Below, in pieces: positions 35,754 through 47,516 of a stretch of 64,000 nucleotides of DNA (within the stretch, counting starts at the first letter, position 1; each line of letters begins with the position of its first letter). This DNA is from Volvox africanus. Its lineage: Eukaryota > Chlorophyta > Chlorophyceae > Chlamydomonadales > Volvocaceae. Where the stretch lies: the NCBI GenBank assembly GCA_030268105.1, contig BSDZ01000086.1:3364501-3428500 (forward strand), in the 5' to 3' direction. Both the position numbers and the translations under genes were made by a program. Under the pieces are notes generated by a model. That model was given only the letters and a program-made list of their open reading frames with translations, was not told the DNA's origin and did no database searches.

Positions 35754-38207
35754 CTACCAGTGCATGTGAGCTGCGAAGCCGAGCGACGCCAGACATGCCA
35801 CTGCCACTGCCGCTGCCAGCACCATCATCACGGGAGAGCCCCAGCGCACGCGACCTAGGGTTTTAGGAAGTCCAACGGATGCGTCCACCGCCGTCATCAG
35901 CGTCGTTCCTGCAGCGGCATCATCTTCGCGCGGCGCAGTCGTCTGTTCAGGTTGCGCCGCCGAAGGGGATAATGGGCCTTCTGGTTGCGGCAAAAATGAC
36001 TCCATGCCGCTTCGACGCTGTCCACAACCCTCAGCGGTGGTGTCCTCATCACCACGACCATCAAGGCTGCCGTTGAGACTGCCGTAGCTACAGCTGTCAT
36101 TGCGCCCTTGACTGCTGGCCCCCCCACTGCCGAGGCCCCCACCGAGGGCCCCCCCCTCCGCTTTCAAACCAGAACCTGCACGCCGCTGCGAGTTCAGGTC
36201 GTCAGCTGTTGATGGGGGCACACCGCCATGCGGCTCCGTCAACAACAGCAGTGACACCCGGGATGCACGATGGCCCGCTGTCGCCCCCGTCAGCGGTACG
36301 ACAGCACCATCGAGGCCGGTTGTGCGAAGATTGGCCTGGCACGTGCGCATCGCCCGACGCGAGCTCGTCGCCGCAGACGATGCAGCTGGCGGGTGCACCG
36401 AGGGAAGTGGCGCGGTCGCACGGCACACGTCCGCGGCATCTCGACTGCCGCCACAACCGCCGTCGCCACCTCTGCCGTCTCTGCCACCTTCTCCTACCGC
36501 GAACACAGGCATCCAGTTTTCCTTGTCACTCGCTTGCGACGGCAGCAGCGTCATCAGCGGTAGCGGCGGCGGCAGCGGCGACGGCGGCGGCGCCAGGTGG
36601 TTTCGTGTATTGCCACCGTGCACCATTGCCCTAGTGATGTGGGTGACTGTGGGCTGTCCCAGGTGAGCTCTGGCCTTGTGCAGCCCTTCAATCACCGGCT
36701 GCGGAAGCTCCTGTTTCAGATTCACTCGCGACCGGTCTCCACTGTAGGGCGAACAGAACGCCGGGGTGACCTGCTGAGTACGCGCATCGAGGCACTCAGC
36801 ACGGGTGGTAGACGCAGGTGCGGAGGTGCAGGCAGCGGTGCCGCCCCCGCCGCCGGTCCATGTGGTGCTGCGGGGCAACGGCAGGTAGCCGATCACACTG
36901 CCGATGACACCGTGGTTGGAGCAGCTAGGTGAAGATGTGGAGGTGCTCATGAGATGAATACCTCCATTGCAGGGTAACATTATTGCCGGCGTCTTGTGCA
37001 GCACTGCGCCCCCCGCCAGATCTCCGCAGTCCGCACAGTCAGCCTTTGGACGGGGGGAAGTCGCCTCCGTCGCCTCCGTCGCCTCCGTCATTAAAGTCTG
37101 ATGAAGCACGTCGTGGCCCCAGCCGCTGTGCAACATGGCTTCCCCCCCTGGCTCGAGCAGCTGCTGCAGATGCGCAGCTAAGACCGGCGACATCCGCCCC
37201 GACATGGACTCTTCCGGGAAGTGGACGGCAGGTGCCCCTGCCGCCTCAGTCGCACATATCCAGTCCTGCGCCTCAGTGGATTGGATAAGATCATATTCGG
37301 TGGGATGCATGCTGATCGGCAGCTGTTGATGGAATTGCTTCTGCATCTGTTGCCTATGCTGCCAGACGCGGACACCCGCTGCGTGGCGGCTCAACAGGGC
37401 CTCCGCCGCGGGCAAGCCCTGCTCCCGGCAGAACTGCACCAGTGAATCGGTCACATCCAGCCAGTCCTGCACTGCCGCAGCAGCAGCAGCAGCAGCAGCG
37501 ACCGCGGCGTCAGGATTTTCCGACGCGACGGCGGCGACGGGTGCGCTTTGTGCTGCGGCGGCAGCCACGCAGTCGCCCTGGGCAGAGAGCACCAGGTCCA
37601 AATCGGCAATCAGAGGTTGCACATGCAGCTGCCAGGACAAGGAAACAGCAGCTTCTACTGCCGTACCACCAGCGTCTGCAGGACAGGTGGAGTTGGCGAC
37701 TTCGCCACCGCTGTCCGGGGCTGAAGCCACCCGTCGTCGCCGCCAGCTTACCGGCAGTAGCCGCAGTAGCGACTCGTCCAGACATACATCGTCGTCGTAC
37801 TCGCAACCCCCAACGCTTTGTCCTGCTGCCGCTGCAGACGAAAGGTAATGCTGGATGCAGCCACCGTACACCACGGCCATCTCCGCGGCCAGACGCTCGT
37901 CCTGTACCACTAACAACGTTGCTCGTCCCAACAACACCCCGGGGAGAGGTCGGCGCCTAGTGGAGCCGCCGCCGCCGCCGCCGCCTGTCGCCGGGGTATT
38001 GGTGTTGGGGTTGCGGGCGGCGACGGCATGCGGCGGCTCCAGGGAAGCTATGCCGCACAGCTCCTCTCCGACCATGTCAGGTGCGCCTCGAAAAGCGGTC
38101 TGTGGCGCTGCCTCCGCGTGACTCAGCGCAAACAAGTGGACGCCGCCAGGCCGCAGGGAGGCGGAGGCCGGGAGGTGCAGCCTGCGGGATGCGGTCGGGA
38201 GTAACAT
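35754..38207 (-). CDS. Low-complexity protein with a C-terminal membrane anchor
   Basis: One uninterrupted frame of 817 codons starts at ATG 38207. Most of the product is Ala/Gly/Ser/Pro-rich and probably disordered, with poly-Gly near the N-terminus and a run of ten alanines at about 37470-37500. Ordered-looking islands occur between them (LLVVQDERLAAEMAVVYGG; DWLDVTDSLVQFCREQGLPA). The last 25 residues are a single hydrophobic helix (MMVLAAAVAVACLASLGFA) followed by a four-residue tail, the layout of a tail-anchored membrane protein; insertion in the ER or an organelle envelope is inferred. A CGCAG acceptor lies just inside the start, so this could instead be the last exon of the large gene upstream, but the phase does not match that gene's last visible donor. 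No family is recognised. Confidence 0.52.
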   Translation of the reverse strand: MLLPTASRRLHLPASASLRPGGVHLFALSHAEAAPQTAFRGAPDMVGEELCGIASLEPPHAVAARNPNTNTPATGGGGGGGSTRRRPLPGVLLGRATLLVVQDERLAAEMAVVYGGCIQHYLSSAAAAGQSVGGCEYDDDVCLDESLLRLLPVSWRRRRVASAPDSGGEVANSTCPADAGGTAVEAAVSLSWQLHVQPLIADLDLVLSAQGDCVAAAAAQSAPVAAVASENPDAAVAAAAAAAAAVQDWLDVTDSLVQFCREQGLPAAEALLSRHAAGVRVWQHRQQMQKQFHQQLPISMHPTEYDLIQSTEAQDWICATEAAGAPAVHFPEESMSGRMSPVLAAHLQQLLEPGGEAMLHSGWGHDVLHQTLMTEATEATEATSPRPKADCADCGDLAGGAVLHKTPAIMLPCNGGIHLMSTSTSSPSCSNHGVIGSVIGYLPLPRSTTWTGGGGGTAACTSAPASTTRAECLDARTQQVTPAFCSPYSGDRSRVNLKQELPQPVIEGLHKARAHLGQPTVTHITRAMVHGGNTRNHLAPPPSPLPPPLPLMTLLPSQASDKENWMPVFAVGEGGRDGRGGDGGCGGSRDAADVCRATAPLPSVHPPAASSAATSSRRAMRTCQANLRTTGLDGAVVPLTGATAGHRASRVSLLLLTEPHGGVPPSTADDLNSQRRAGSGLKAEGGALGGGLGSGGASSQGRNDSCSYGSLNGSLDGRGDEDTTAEGCGQRRSGMESFLPQPEGPLSPSAAQPEQTTAPREDDAAAGTTLMTAVDASVGLPKTLGRVRWGSPVMMVLAAAVAVACLASLGFAAHMHW

Positions 38208-39058
38208 GGCGAAATGTTTTATGTCCTTGGAGCCGGCACCGCATTGCCCATTTTCGGATAGGCAAGACGGAAACCGGAAAGTGAGCCTTCGGCTTCCCGG
38301 AGGACAGGGTTGGTGTCGGGGGCCGCTATCGGGTCCTTCTTGCGAACATCAACAATTAGGCGAGCAACGGCCCCTATCATACGCTGGGCGAATAGGGCCC
38401 CACTGTCAACGCACTGTTGTCGTACGCTGCTGTTGTACGGCGATCGCCTAGTCAAGACAAGCCGCCGACACCGCAGCAGCGCCTGACAGCACAGCTTTCG
38501 TTTTGTAAAGCTAGGGGTTTTTACATAACCAGCCGTAGAAAACACCAATCGGGTGTTGATTAAGGAGGGAAGCTTCAATCCTCGAAAGCTGTAAGGATTA
38601 GCTGAACCACACTGCCACGTCACCACCAGCCGCCCCTCTCCCCGCGCGGTATAGCTTTCGTGTATTCGATGACTGCACAAGGGTCCAGGGAGGGAACCCC
38701 AGGGGCTACCGCACCGTATCATGAGATCCGTCGGGCATACGGGTACGAGCTCGTCCAAAAGCAAATTGCCACATGACGTCGTCATTAACAGCCGTACGGT
38801 CCGCAGGTTAGGCAGTCCCGATTTATACGGTCCGCACAGCTGCAGCGGGCAACTGCCGTACTCGTACGGTAGCGCGGCGGGGCTCAGCTTCAAAGACTTC
38901 AAAGAGCGGAGAAAATTGAGGGGGAGGCGGGAAGTGAAGGGGATTGCGACATTAAGCAACGAATCTCAGTTTCAGAAGACAACGAACTGTGTTTCCTTCC
39001 CCCTTTTTGCGCTGTGCCTCATTGCAAGCCGATATCCACTGTCACCCCCTGACCCCTT
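38208..39058. other. 3' flank of one gene and 5' flank of the next
   Basis: A TGTAA on the minus strand (TTACA at 38521-38525) could end the transcript of the gene whose stop is at 39059. A TATA-like CGTATAAAT lies at about 38818-38826 on the minus strand. A minus-strand frame at 38959-38219 is open for 246 codons; part of it (RMIGAVARLIVDVRKKDPIA) is protein-like, but it has no clean splice connections and is not called as an exon. Confidence 0.35.
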
Positions 39059-42000
39059 TCACTCCCTTACCAGATGTGCGCGGTTTCCTACTACAAGGCA
39101 CGCAGGCTCCACAAAAGCAAAGTTGCCACCCTCCGTCACAACAGTTGCTGCGTCCCCCCTGGAGGCGATGTCAGGCCCCATTCCCGCCGGATCCGCAGGT
39201 ACCCCTCCAGGGAGGGAAGCGGTGAAAAAAAACCCGTCACCGCCATCGTTTTGCTGGCTGGTCGGAACAAGGCTGTTGCGACTCTGATCGCGGTTGCCAA
39301 CATAACCTTTCGGCTCATCGGGGCAGCTTAGCGCACGCAACAAATCCGCCGCAAAGGAGGAGGTTTCGACGCCGCCGCCACCGCCGCCGCCAAGGATGCC
39401 CACGCCAACGCCGGTGCCGTCAGCGCTCCAGGGCTTCCGCCGGGGGCTGGCGTTTGGTGCGGTCGTTGTCACCCTGCTACCGCGCACAGCGCCGGCCGAG
39501 GAGGTGACGGAAGCCGTACGGCACCAGGTCACCAGCTGTAGACAGCCTGGGACAACGACGGAGCATACGACGGCGGCCGCGTTCCGCGTCCGGCTGTTCG
39601 TGAGGAGCCGTGGGGTTGAGGCCGCTGGCCTGCCCTCGCCGCCGTCAGGGACACAGGTGACTCCTTGCACAGCAGGGGACCCTCCAGGGGCAGCTACAAC
39701 TGCTACAGGTGAGTTTAGCGTTATTGCTACAGCTGGAGCATGGGGGTTCGGCGAGGGGTTCGAGTCCGCGGCCCACGGCGGGCGCTGGGTTACGAGTGCA
39801 GGGGTCGGAGGCGCTGTGGGGGAACGGCCGCCTGGCGTTGTCACCGCTGAGGTCGCGGGCGCGGGAGGGGCCACTCCTGCTGCCGCCATTGAGAGGCGCA
39901 GCGCAACCCGCGTGGCGGCGGAGGCGAGGAGTGGGGCCGCCGCGCGTGCTGCGGGGCAGTGGTCATTCACCTGCAAAACGAGATAGCCAGGCGACCATTA
40001 GCAGGGGGGCTCATGCGCGAGAGGAAGTCGTACGGTAGGCCGCAGCTGTGACTGCATCGGGGGGGGTAGTCCTCCAGCTACACAATGTGCGAATCCACTA
40101 TGCGATTGGCGGGGAGTTATATAGTACCAGCGAGGAGATGAACGGCACGTCCTTTTGCGGCGGCAAACACATTCAAAAAGGAAAAATCCGCTCTCTACGT
40201 CTCTAGGCAGCGGACTACCCACCCCCATCCCCATCCCACCCCACGTGCCACCCGCAGCAAGCTTAACGTTTAGTTGAGCGTTGTCCATGTACGACACGTC
40301 GCGCGGGGTCGCCAACGCCGCCAACTGCGCCAATCTGAAGTACGTCCGTGTGCCGCGAGCTACTCGTCCAGTCCCCCGCCTTACCTTGATGCTGACGGCC
40401 CGCGTGCTGAACCTCGACCTGTATAATGGCGGCGGCTGCCGAGGCGCCGCCCGCGGCAGCGGCATTGACGGCAGCAGCGGCGAGTGCAGGCCATCTGCAA
40501 TGGCTGTTTCTCCCAGTTTCCGTGTGAAATCCGCCAGTTCTGCCGTAGACGTGTTCCTTTGTGAATTGCATGGAATTGCTCTCAGCTCTGCTGACGCCGC
40601 CACGCCAGATGCCGTTGCTTGTGGGCCAGCAGCAGCTGGCGGGGTGCCCGCCCCGAGAAACGAGGGACTGCTGATGGGGCGTGAGGCCGTTAGGCCCTCC
40701 AGGGAGGCTCCCCCAGCCCCAGCGCAGGCTGCAGCGCGAGCCAGTGATGTGGCCATGCAGCGGCCCAGGAGGACCAGGCTGACCCCTTTATCACCGTTGC
40801 TGCCATTACTGCTTTGGTTCCTGCCGCTGCTTTCTGCGCCATGGCCGCCGCCACCATCACCACCACCGCCATCATCGACTGCGTTGGCGGGGGGATCGCC
40901 ACTGCATTCAGCGGCGCCCACAGGCGGCTGCCTACATCCTCCCTGGCAGTAGCTGCCGCCAACGGCACGCTGTGCGGCTTCACCTTGGCTCGGACCCTCA
41001 TCGGTGCTGGCGCCAGCTAAAGGTCTAAGCGGCCTCGGAGCGCAAACCGAATCCGGCATTGCAAGTTGCACACAAGAGGGTCCCTGTCTTTGCGGTCGCT
41101 GCTGCCCCGCAGGATAAGCGCGCGCCCGGTCATGCCGCTGCCCCGCCTCATGCCGCTGCCTGACAAGCCGGAGCCGCTCTCTTTGCCGCTGGGTTGGGTG
41201 ATTTCGCCTCGGTATAGGCGCCGCATGGGGTTGGTGCAGCACCTGCTCCTGCTCCTGCGACCGCTGCTGTGGCAACAACACCAACGCCGCTCGAGTGTTC
41301 GCCGTCTCCGAAGCCAACGTCGGCTCCACTGCCACTTCACCGAAATGTTGTTTTAGCTGCAAGCATTCATGCCTCTGCTTTTCCTGCGGGTCAACTTGTG
41401 ATAGCGTAAAACACTTTCCTGTGCTGTCAAATGACAAGCTTAAGGTCGCCCCGGGCCGGGACGGGGACTTGGCCCCTGCGGTACTCCATTGCCAGCCCTC
41501 CCCGACGCCACCCCCTGCATTGCCCAGATTGCCGTACCCGGTCGTCGCGCCACTGGAGGGCCGTACGCCTGTGATACTGCTCGCGCTAGATACGGACGCT
41601 GAGCGGGGCGGCAATACGCCAGCTAAGCCACCGCCGCCGAGTACGGCGGAATCGCCAGGCAACGCGCTGTTGCCACGCGCCTCCTCAAAGCTGCAGCGGT
41701 TGCGGGTGCTGAGCGACCCGGACAGAGGTCCGGGTTGCGCGACACAGTACCCGATATGCGCAATGAGGGGTGCTACGCTGTGGGGGCCGCCAGTGGCTGC
41801 GCTGGTAAACCAAGACGTCATGCGAGTCAGCGCGGGAGGGGGACCACCCGGTCCCAGGCTCTGGTTTTCCCGGTTTCCGTCTTCAGACGCCAGGGAGTCG
41901 GGGCTGCAGGGAGGGGACAGATCCCTAAGGTCGCAATATGCGGTGACAGCTGCGACATGGCTACTTTCGTCACTGATCCCGTTCTCGCCACCTCGTCCGC

Positions 42001-45000
42001 CGACGTTAACGCTGCTAATGAATTCCGCTGCGTTGACGGACCGGGACCGGCGGAAAGAGGTCCGTGGCGGCGGTGGCAGCGGAAGCCGCGGCATAGCACT
42101 GTCGGCGGCACCATCAACAGGGGTCATAATCCTGACAGATCCGGTTGCCTCACGCGGCAAGGCACCAAGAGGTTGCGACGGCGGCGGAGGCGCAATTTTA
42201 GCTTGTCTAAGTGTCGCCAGGTTCTGAAGGCTTGGTCGTGCCAGGGGGATACGGCGAGACACTGCCGGCGAGCCCCGGGGTAGAATGTAGGATGGGTGTC
42301 GCGGAGGCAGCGGCTGCATCGACAAAGGCAGCGGCGGAGTAGATGCCGCTGCCATGGGCGTGTACAGTGGCGGGGACGCGGTGGCGGCGGAGGGTGAGCG
42401 GCCGACCGACCCCGACGGCGATGCAGATAGCTGCGGCCCGCGGCGCACGGAGCCCTGCCTAGGCAGCTGATTGGACACCATCGGCTGCAGGCCGCTGGGC
42501 CTGTCGCTGACGTCGTATTCGGCTCCTAGCGACGTTAGATCGACGTCAGTGACGGACTGGAAAGCCTCAGCGAGCTGCTGCGAAAAGGCATCGGCGTGAA
42601 TGCTACAGCTGCGCAGCAAGGGTGCTGGCGGAGGCAGCAGCAAGGGGGGCCCCGATAACCCCTCCGCGCCCTCGATAAAAGTGAAGGTTTCGTACATATC
42701 AGGCAGCTGTAGCGCCTGCGCCGGCCCCGCCGCCGTCGCAAAATCCGTCATGGCAGAGCTCCAAATATCCGGAGCGACGGGTGCTGTCACAGCTGCTGGT
42801 TGCCATTGCTGCTGCTGTAACATCTGCTGCCCCTGAACTTGCACTTCGTCATGCTGCTGCTGCTGCTGCGGCTGCTGCTGCTGCTGGCACTGTTGCAATT
42901 GCTCTAGCTGTTGCAAACCCGCACACCAGCCAAAAGGGCTTACGCCAGCCAGCATGTCGCATTCGTCGTACGGCGGGACGTACGGCAGAATCTGGCGTGA
43001 TGGGTCCTGCTCGACCAGGATAGCGCCATCATGCCCTTCCGTTGCGCTCTCGACGCTCGGCGTGACGGCTGCAGTAGGCGGTGGCTGCGGTATTGGTAAC
43101 GGGGCCGAGCTCTGGCCTGACGCCATGGCGGCCGCGGCCACCGCCGCCGCAGCGGCGGCACCTGCCGTGAACACGTTCCAGGTCCCACCGTCGGTTGGGT
43201 CCGTACCGGTGACAGCGAAGGCACAGCCACTGGTTTTCTCTGCCTCATGCCTTTGGAGGTCAGCACTTGGCGGCAATGATAGCGCAATCCTAATGGACCG
43301 AACGTCAGGACCATCAGCTTCCTCTGCGGTAAGTTCCACGGGTGCCAATGTCTCCGCCATGGCCGCCACCTACAGGACACAGCACCGGAGGTACGAGCGC
43401 AGCACGGCGGTCACGTGCGGTGAGTACAGGGTCGTCTTTTCGACTTAAGCGGGTAACCCCCCGTGTATATGGATACGTTGGTGTGCTGCCCGGCGGGCAC
43501 GTACAAGAAGACCGAGAGGCCGAGGGCTGCTTGGCTGCTTGCACAGAGCTACAGCAGGCATAAGGTCTGCACCGCGTATGTGATTTCGCGTTCCGTTACA
43601 GCCTATTGCAGACATGACCTAGTTGCTCAACAAGATGCGCAACCCCCATCCGCTGTTCAGAGAAAGCATTCTTCGGAATAAGGCCTCCGGAACAAGCTAG
43701 CTGGAAATGCAACGTGTGCTCTGTGGTGCTGTGTTTTTAACCGACAAACGACGAGGTATCAAAGGCGCATCAGTAACCCGCTGTCGAGGTCGTCTACAGC
43801 GTAAGCAGCCCGAACCGCCCCGGCCAGTCCACTCCCGTCAACTCACTTGCAGGTCGAAATTGGGAGCCACCACCTCCACGACCACCTCCTCCTCATGCAT
43901 ACCTAGCTCCGAAACTCCTTCACAGGGGGTACCAGCAGCCACCGTGATGTGCATGGCAGGGGTGAAGATGGGCGCAGACGTCTCCCCTTTCCAATTCCCC
44001 GGCTCCACAAAGAACGGACCTTCCGTCACATATGGTGGATGCAGCTGCAGCTCCTGCTGCTGCTTGCTATGCCCGCCCTCAGGCGTTACAGCATTGGCAT
44101 TGACATTGACAGCGCCAGCATAAACCACAACAGGATTAATGGTTCTGGATGGCTCGATGGTAGTGGCTGCTGCTGCTGTAATATACGGCGTCATGCCGTA
44201 CGACAACGGCACCAGGGTTCCGGAGGAGCGCACGCTCGTCGTCGAACTGCTGCTAGACGGCATCTGGGACGAGCAACGCAGGACGGCAGATGAGCTGGAC
44301 GAGCTGGTGGGCGCAACGCTGACATCACCCGCCCGTACAAGCGCCACGAAGGCCTCGCCAAAGCCCTGACTGGCTGTTGACCGGAGAGCACGGGAAGACG
44401 ACGATGACGTCGATGACGCGATGCCCGCGCTGGACGGCATCATGGGGGAGGCCCCAAGTCCGTTGGTTGGCGACAGGAGTTGCAACTCCAGGGATTCCTC
44501 AACAGAGGTGGCGGCGGATGGAGCAGCAGACAAGTCCTGCAAATCCCGGCAAAGGAGGGGCAGGCAGCAAGGTGGGGGCAGCAACAAGCGCAGTAAGCAA
44601 TGGAGGAAAATTGCTAGGGTGGTGCGCCTTAAGAGCCCGGGTTGCCAGTTTGATTGACCCATGCGTAACGCTTTTCATTCAGACCATGAAGACTGGAACG
44701 GGGTCTTACAAGGCAGCAGGCCAGCAGGAACTGGACGGAAGGACGCGGGCCCGCCACCAACTTGATGGTGCCACCGACCTCTACGCAGCTCCCGCGTCAT
44801 CACATCCTGCCAGCAGCAATGACCTCCCCAGCACTGCCCACAGCGGGACCTCACGAGCTCTCCGGCCGGGCTGTGCTACCTTGCCATCGCGCCCAGGCGC
44901 TGCACTCTCAGCCCTTATCCCCCAGACGAGCTCCGTCCATCCATCCATCCCCTTTGCTCTCGTGCCGCCCCCCGCGCCCCCCCCTTGCCTCCTCACCGTC

Positions 45001-46823
45001 GCGACTCCCTCGTCCATCTCCTCCGGGATAGTGATGTTCAGCAAGCTCATCTGCTGGGTCAGGCATTCCCGACCCACACTGACGGCTCGAGGGGGAAGCA
45101 TCAAGCCCCCGGGGGAGGCGGAAGGCGGCAACGCCGTTGGCCGTGCCTGCTGCTGCTGTCGCAGCTCAGTGCCATACGTGCCATATGGCAAAACCTGTGG
45201 CGTGGAGGGCGCCATGGATGCCCAGCCCAGCTGGTAAGGCAACAAGGAAGAACATGATATAGGCAGTGCAGACTCCGGGGACTTAGCCAACGCTGCGGCT
45301 TCAACAACGGCGGCGGCCGCTGCCGCCGCTGACGGGCTATGGTGCAGGCGCATCTGGTAGCGTAGCTGCTGCTGTTGTTGCTGCTGCAAATGGCGCATGC
45401 GAAGGTTCTGCAGCTGCGATTCGCGTAGCTGCATTTGCATCTGTAATTGCGCGCGCTGTTGGTATAGTCCTCGTGAGATCTGGGTTTTAGGCCGTACTGA
45501 CGGCCGTACAGGACCGTATCCAATACCAGCGGCGCTCTCGGACATGGTGCATGGAAGCCAGGATGTGGCCGTGCGGGGACCCAAGCCGTCGTCGTCGTTG
45601 TTGCTGCACACGTCCTGAAGAGCACAATCCCAGGGCTGGGGAAGCAAGATTCCGCTGCGACCTCCGGATACGGTAAGGCCAGTTCTGCCCTCGTCACGGG
45701 ACCCCGGCAGTCCAACTCCTCCGCTCGGTGCAGCAGACGGTGATGCCACCATGACCGTCGGCATAGCCGCCATAACCGCTTGTGGACGCACCTGGGGCTG
45801 CACTGGGGACGGGGCGTAGCGGGCGGTTGCCGTCGTCGTGCACCATGGGGATCGCAACCCGTTGGAGGTGCCATTGTTCGCAGAGGTGGCCTCGATTTGG
45901 GTCATGGACGGTTGGTCTGTTGTCAGTTGACCGTTGCTACGGATTGCTACCTGTAACGTCGCATCGGTAGATTCAGAGCACCTACAACGACCCGGAGACG
46001 TTGCCGCAGCCGTTGACTTAGGTTGGCCCCTTGATATGTTGGTGTCTGGGCCCACGGCGGACTGGTTCTCAGGCCCAAAGAGCATGAGCGTCCGCAGAAT
46101 CGCGGACGAGCCCTCACTTACTGCGCGCGACGGCAGCAAAGATCGCTGATGCTCCTGTTGAGGCATAACATCAAGCATGGGCGTCACCGGAGAACGGCGG
46201 GATATGCCCGGCGCAGGGACGGGCGGCTGCAGCTCGGAATGTTGTCGAAGGAAAGATGCCTGCGGCTGGCGTTTTAGCGTGGCGTGTGCTAGCCTCGGCA
46301 GCTTCAGCAGTCGGGCGGCATCTGACCCATGGGTCACACAATCGGCAGGGCAGCAGGCGCAGCTTGCATCCGTACGCATGGGGCCACAATCATTTGCTTC
46401 TGGCGCCGTTATTATTGCTACTTTTGCTTGGGCAATTGTTGATGTGGTTGATGTGGTACCGGGACTTGCACCGAATTTTGCTGCAGCAGTAAAGCTGCCC
46501 TGGTCATCGTCCTTATCAGCCTCGGAATTCAGCGGCCGCAGCAACAATGCGACAGCAATTGCGGTTCCCAGGAAAAGCAGCACCGTGCAAGCGAAGATCC
46601 AAAATGGAAATGGAGGGGCCTGGAGATACAGATTGCACACGGGCGCTGCGTGTCTTTGCGACTCGCTCTGATATTGGTCGCCTCGGACACTGCAGGCGCC
46701 ACAGGAAAGGGCTTGTTGGGGAACCATGTAATTGATCTGACTAGTCGGCCCAGGCTGGCCGGAAACGCCGGCGCAGAGAAGGCAAACCAGAAAGATTCGC
46801 GCGGTCGGTTGTGAGGCCAGCAT
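39059..46823 (-). CDS. Giant single-pass membrane protein with a long disordered tail (4 exons)
   Basis: Exons 46823-44997, 44536-43847, 43369-40385 and 39970-39059 join in phase to about 2137 codons. The N-terminus is a signal peptide (ARIFLVCLLCAGVSGQ), followed by a short luminal or extracellular part with four cysteines and a membrane helix (FWIFACTVLLFLGTAIAVAL) near residues 74-95. The remaining 2000 or so residues are Gln-, Ser-, Ala- and Pro-rich with CAG-encoded glutamine tracts (for example near 42845-42900) and no recognisable domain. Scattered short islands such as ELTAEEADGPDVRSIRIALS look ordered. A type I membrane protein with a huge cytosolic disordered tail is inferred. A GTAAGG donor 14 bases before the stop leaves open that the gene continues into the reading frame at 38207. 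Confidence 0.62.
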
Positions 46824-47477
46824 TTCCTAAATCACGCCGATGCACGGATACGCAGGTTTCCGCACTTGCCTACGTTGATCCCTCGTACAGACAACAAGCT
46901 CAAGGGGACGCTATTGAGACAGCCGGAAATGGGCTTGCGTCGGTAAAACCTTAACCAGTAATATGTCGCGCGCGGCTAAGTAATATGATTCAACGGATCA
47001 ATTAACTAACCATTCTTTAGTAAAATATGCTATGTACTCAGGTTGGTCATTCGGCGCTATTTACGGACGTGCCCAGGTGGCTCGGTGGGTTACGGCGGCA
47101 TACGGCGCCACGTTGGACACATTCCCGCGCATGGGGTCACTGCTTAACGAATCTGCCACGCCTTACAAATGCAAAGGCATCGTATGCTCCAGCGCATGCT
47201 TTCGGCGTTAATCCTCACTCATTCCATCGCATGTCTGCGTGTTTCTGCATACCGGAAACAATTCGAAGTACACAGGAAAGCATGGCGCCCCACAGGACAG
47301 GGGCTCCGTCATACAATGACGCAACTCGCACAATCCACGCATGAAATATCGCTCTGATTAACACTTGCGATAAATTACCACCATGAGGTACACAGAGCGC
47401 TTGCTCAGATGTAAAAACCAACAGCATCCGCAAAACGAGCAGCTCCTGCAAAACCCTCGAGCCTACCTATTGCGTCC
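46824..47477. other. Intergenic region upstream of the giant membrane-protein gene
   Basis: This stretch should contain the promoter of the minus-strand gene starting at 46823 and the transcript end of the minus-strand OPR gene. It is AT-richer than the coding DNA on both sides. Open frames here are short and unconvincing. Confidence 0.4.
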
Positions 47478-47482
47478 TTACA
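47478..47482 (-). terminator. Polyadenylation signal TGTAA of the OPR gene
   Basis: TTACA on the plus strand reads TGTAA on the minus strand, 35 bases after the OPR stop codon. TGTAA is the usual polyadenylation signal of volvocine green algae. The spacing is short but acceptable. Confidence 0.55.
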
Positions 47483-47516
47483 TTCTCGATACACTTTAAG
47501 CTTCAGAACTTACCGA

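Noticed and set aside
36209..37960. Plus-strand open frames rich in Arg, His and Pro
   Set aside because: They are antisense to the uninterrupted 817-codon minus-strand frame and arise from its GC-rich Ala/Gly/Ser codons.
39755..39780. GGTTCGAGTCC resembling a tRNA T-loop
   Set aside because: No paired acceptor stem, D-loop or anticodon arm can be drawn around it, and it lies in a coding exon. No tRNA or rRNA gene was found elsewhere.
41295..42283. Plus-strand open frames across the giant gene
   Set aside because: Antisense shadows of exon 3 of the minus-strand giant membrane-protein gene; no start or splice sites of their own.
45101..45874. Second minus-strand open frame within exon 1 of the giant gene
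   Set aside because: Arg/Cys/His-rich out-of-frame reading of CAG and GCG-rich DNA; the in-frame product has a proper signal peptide and membrane helix.
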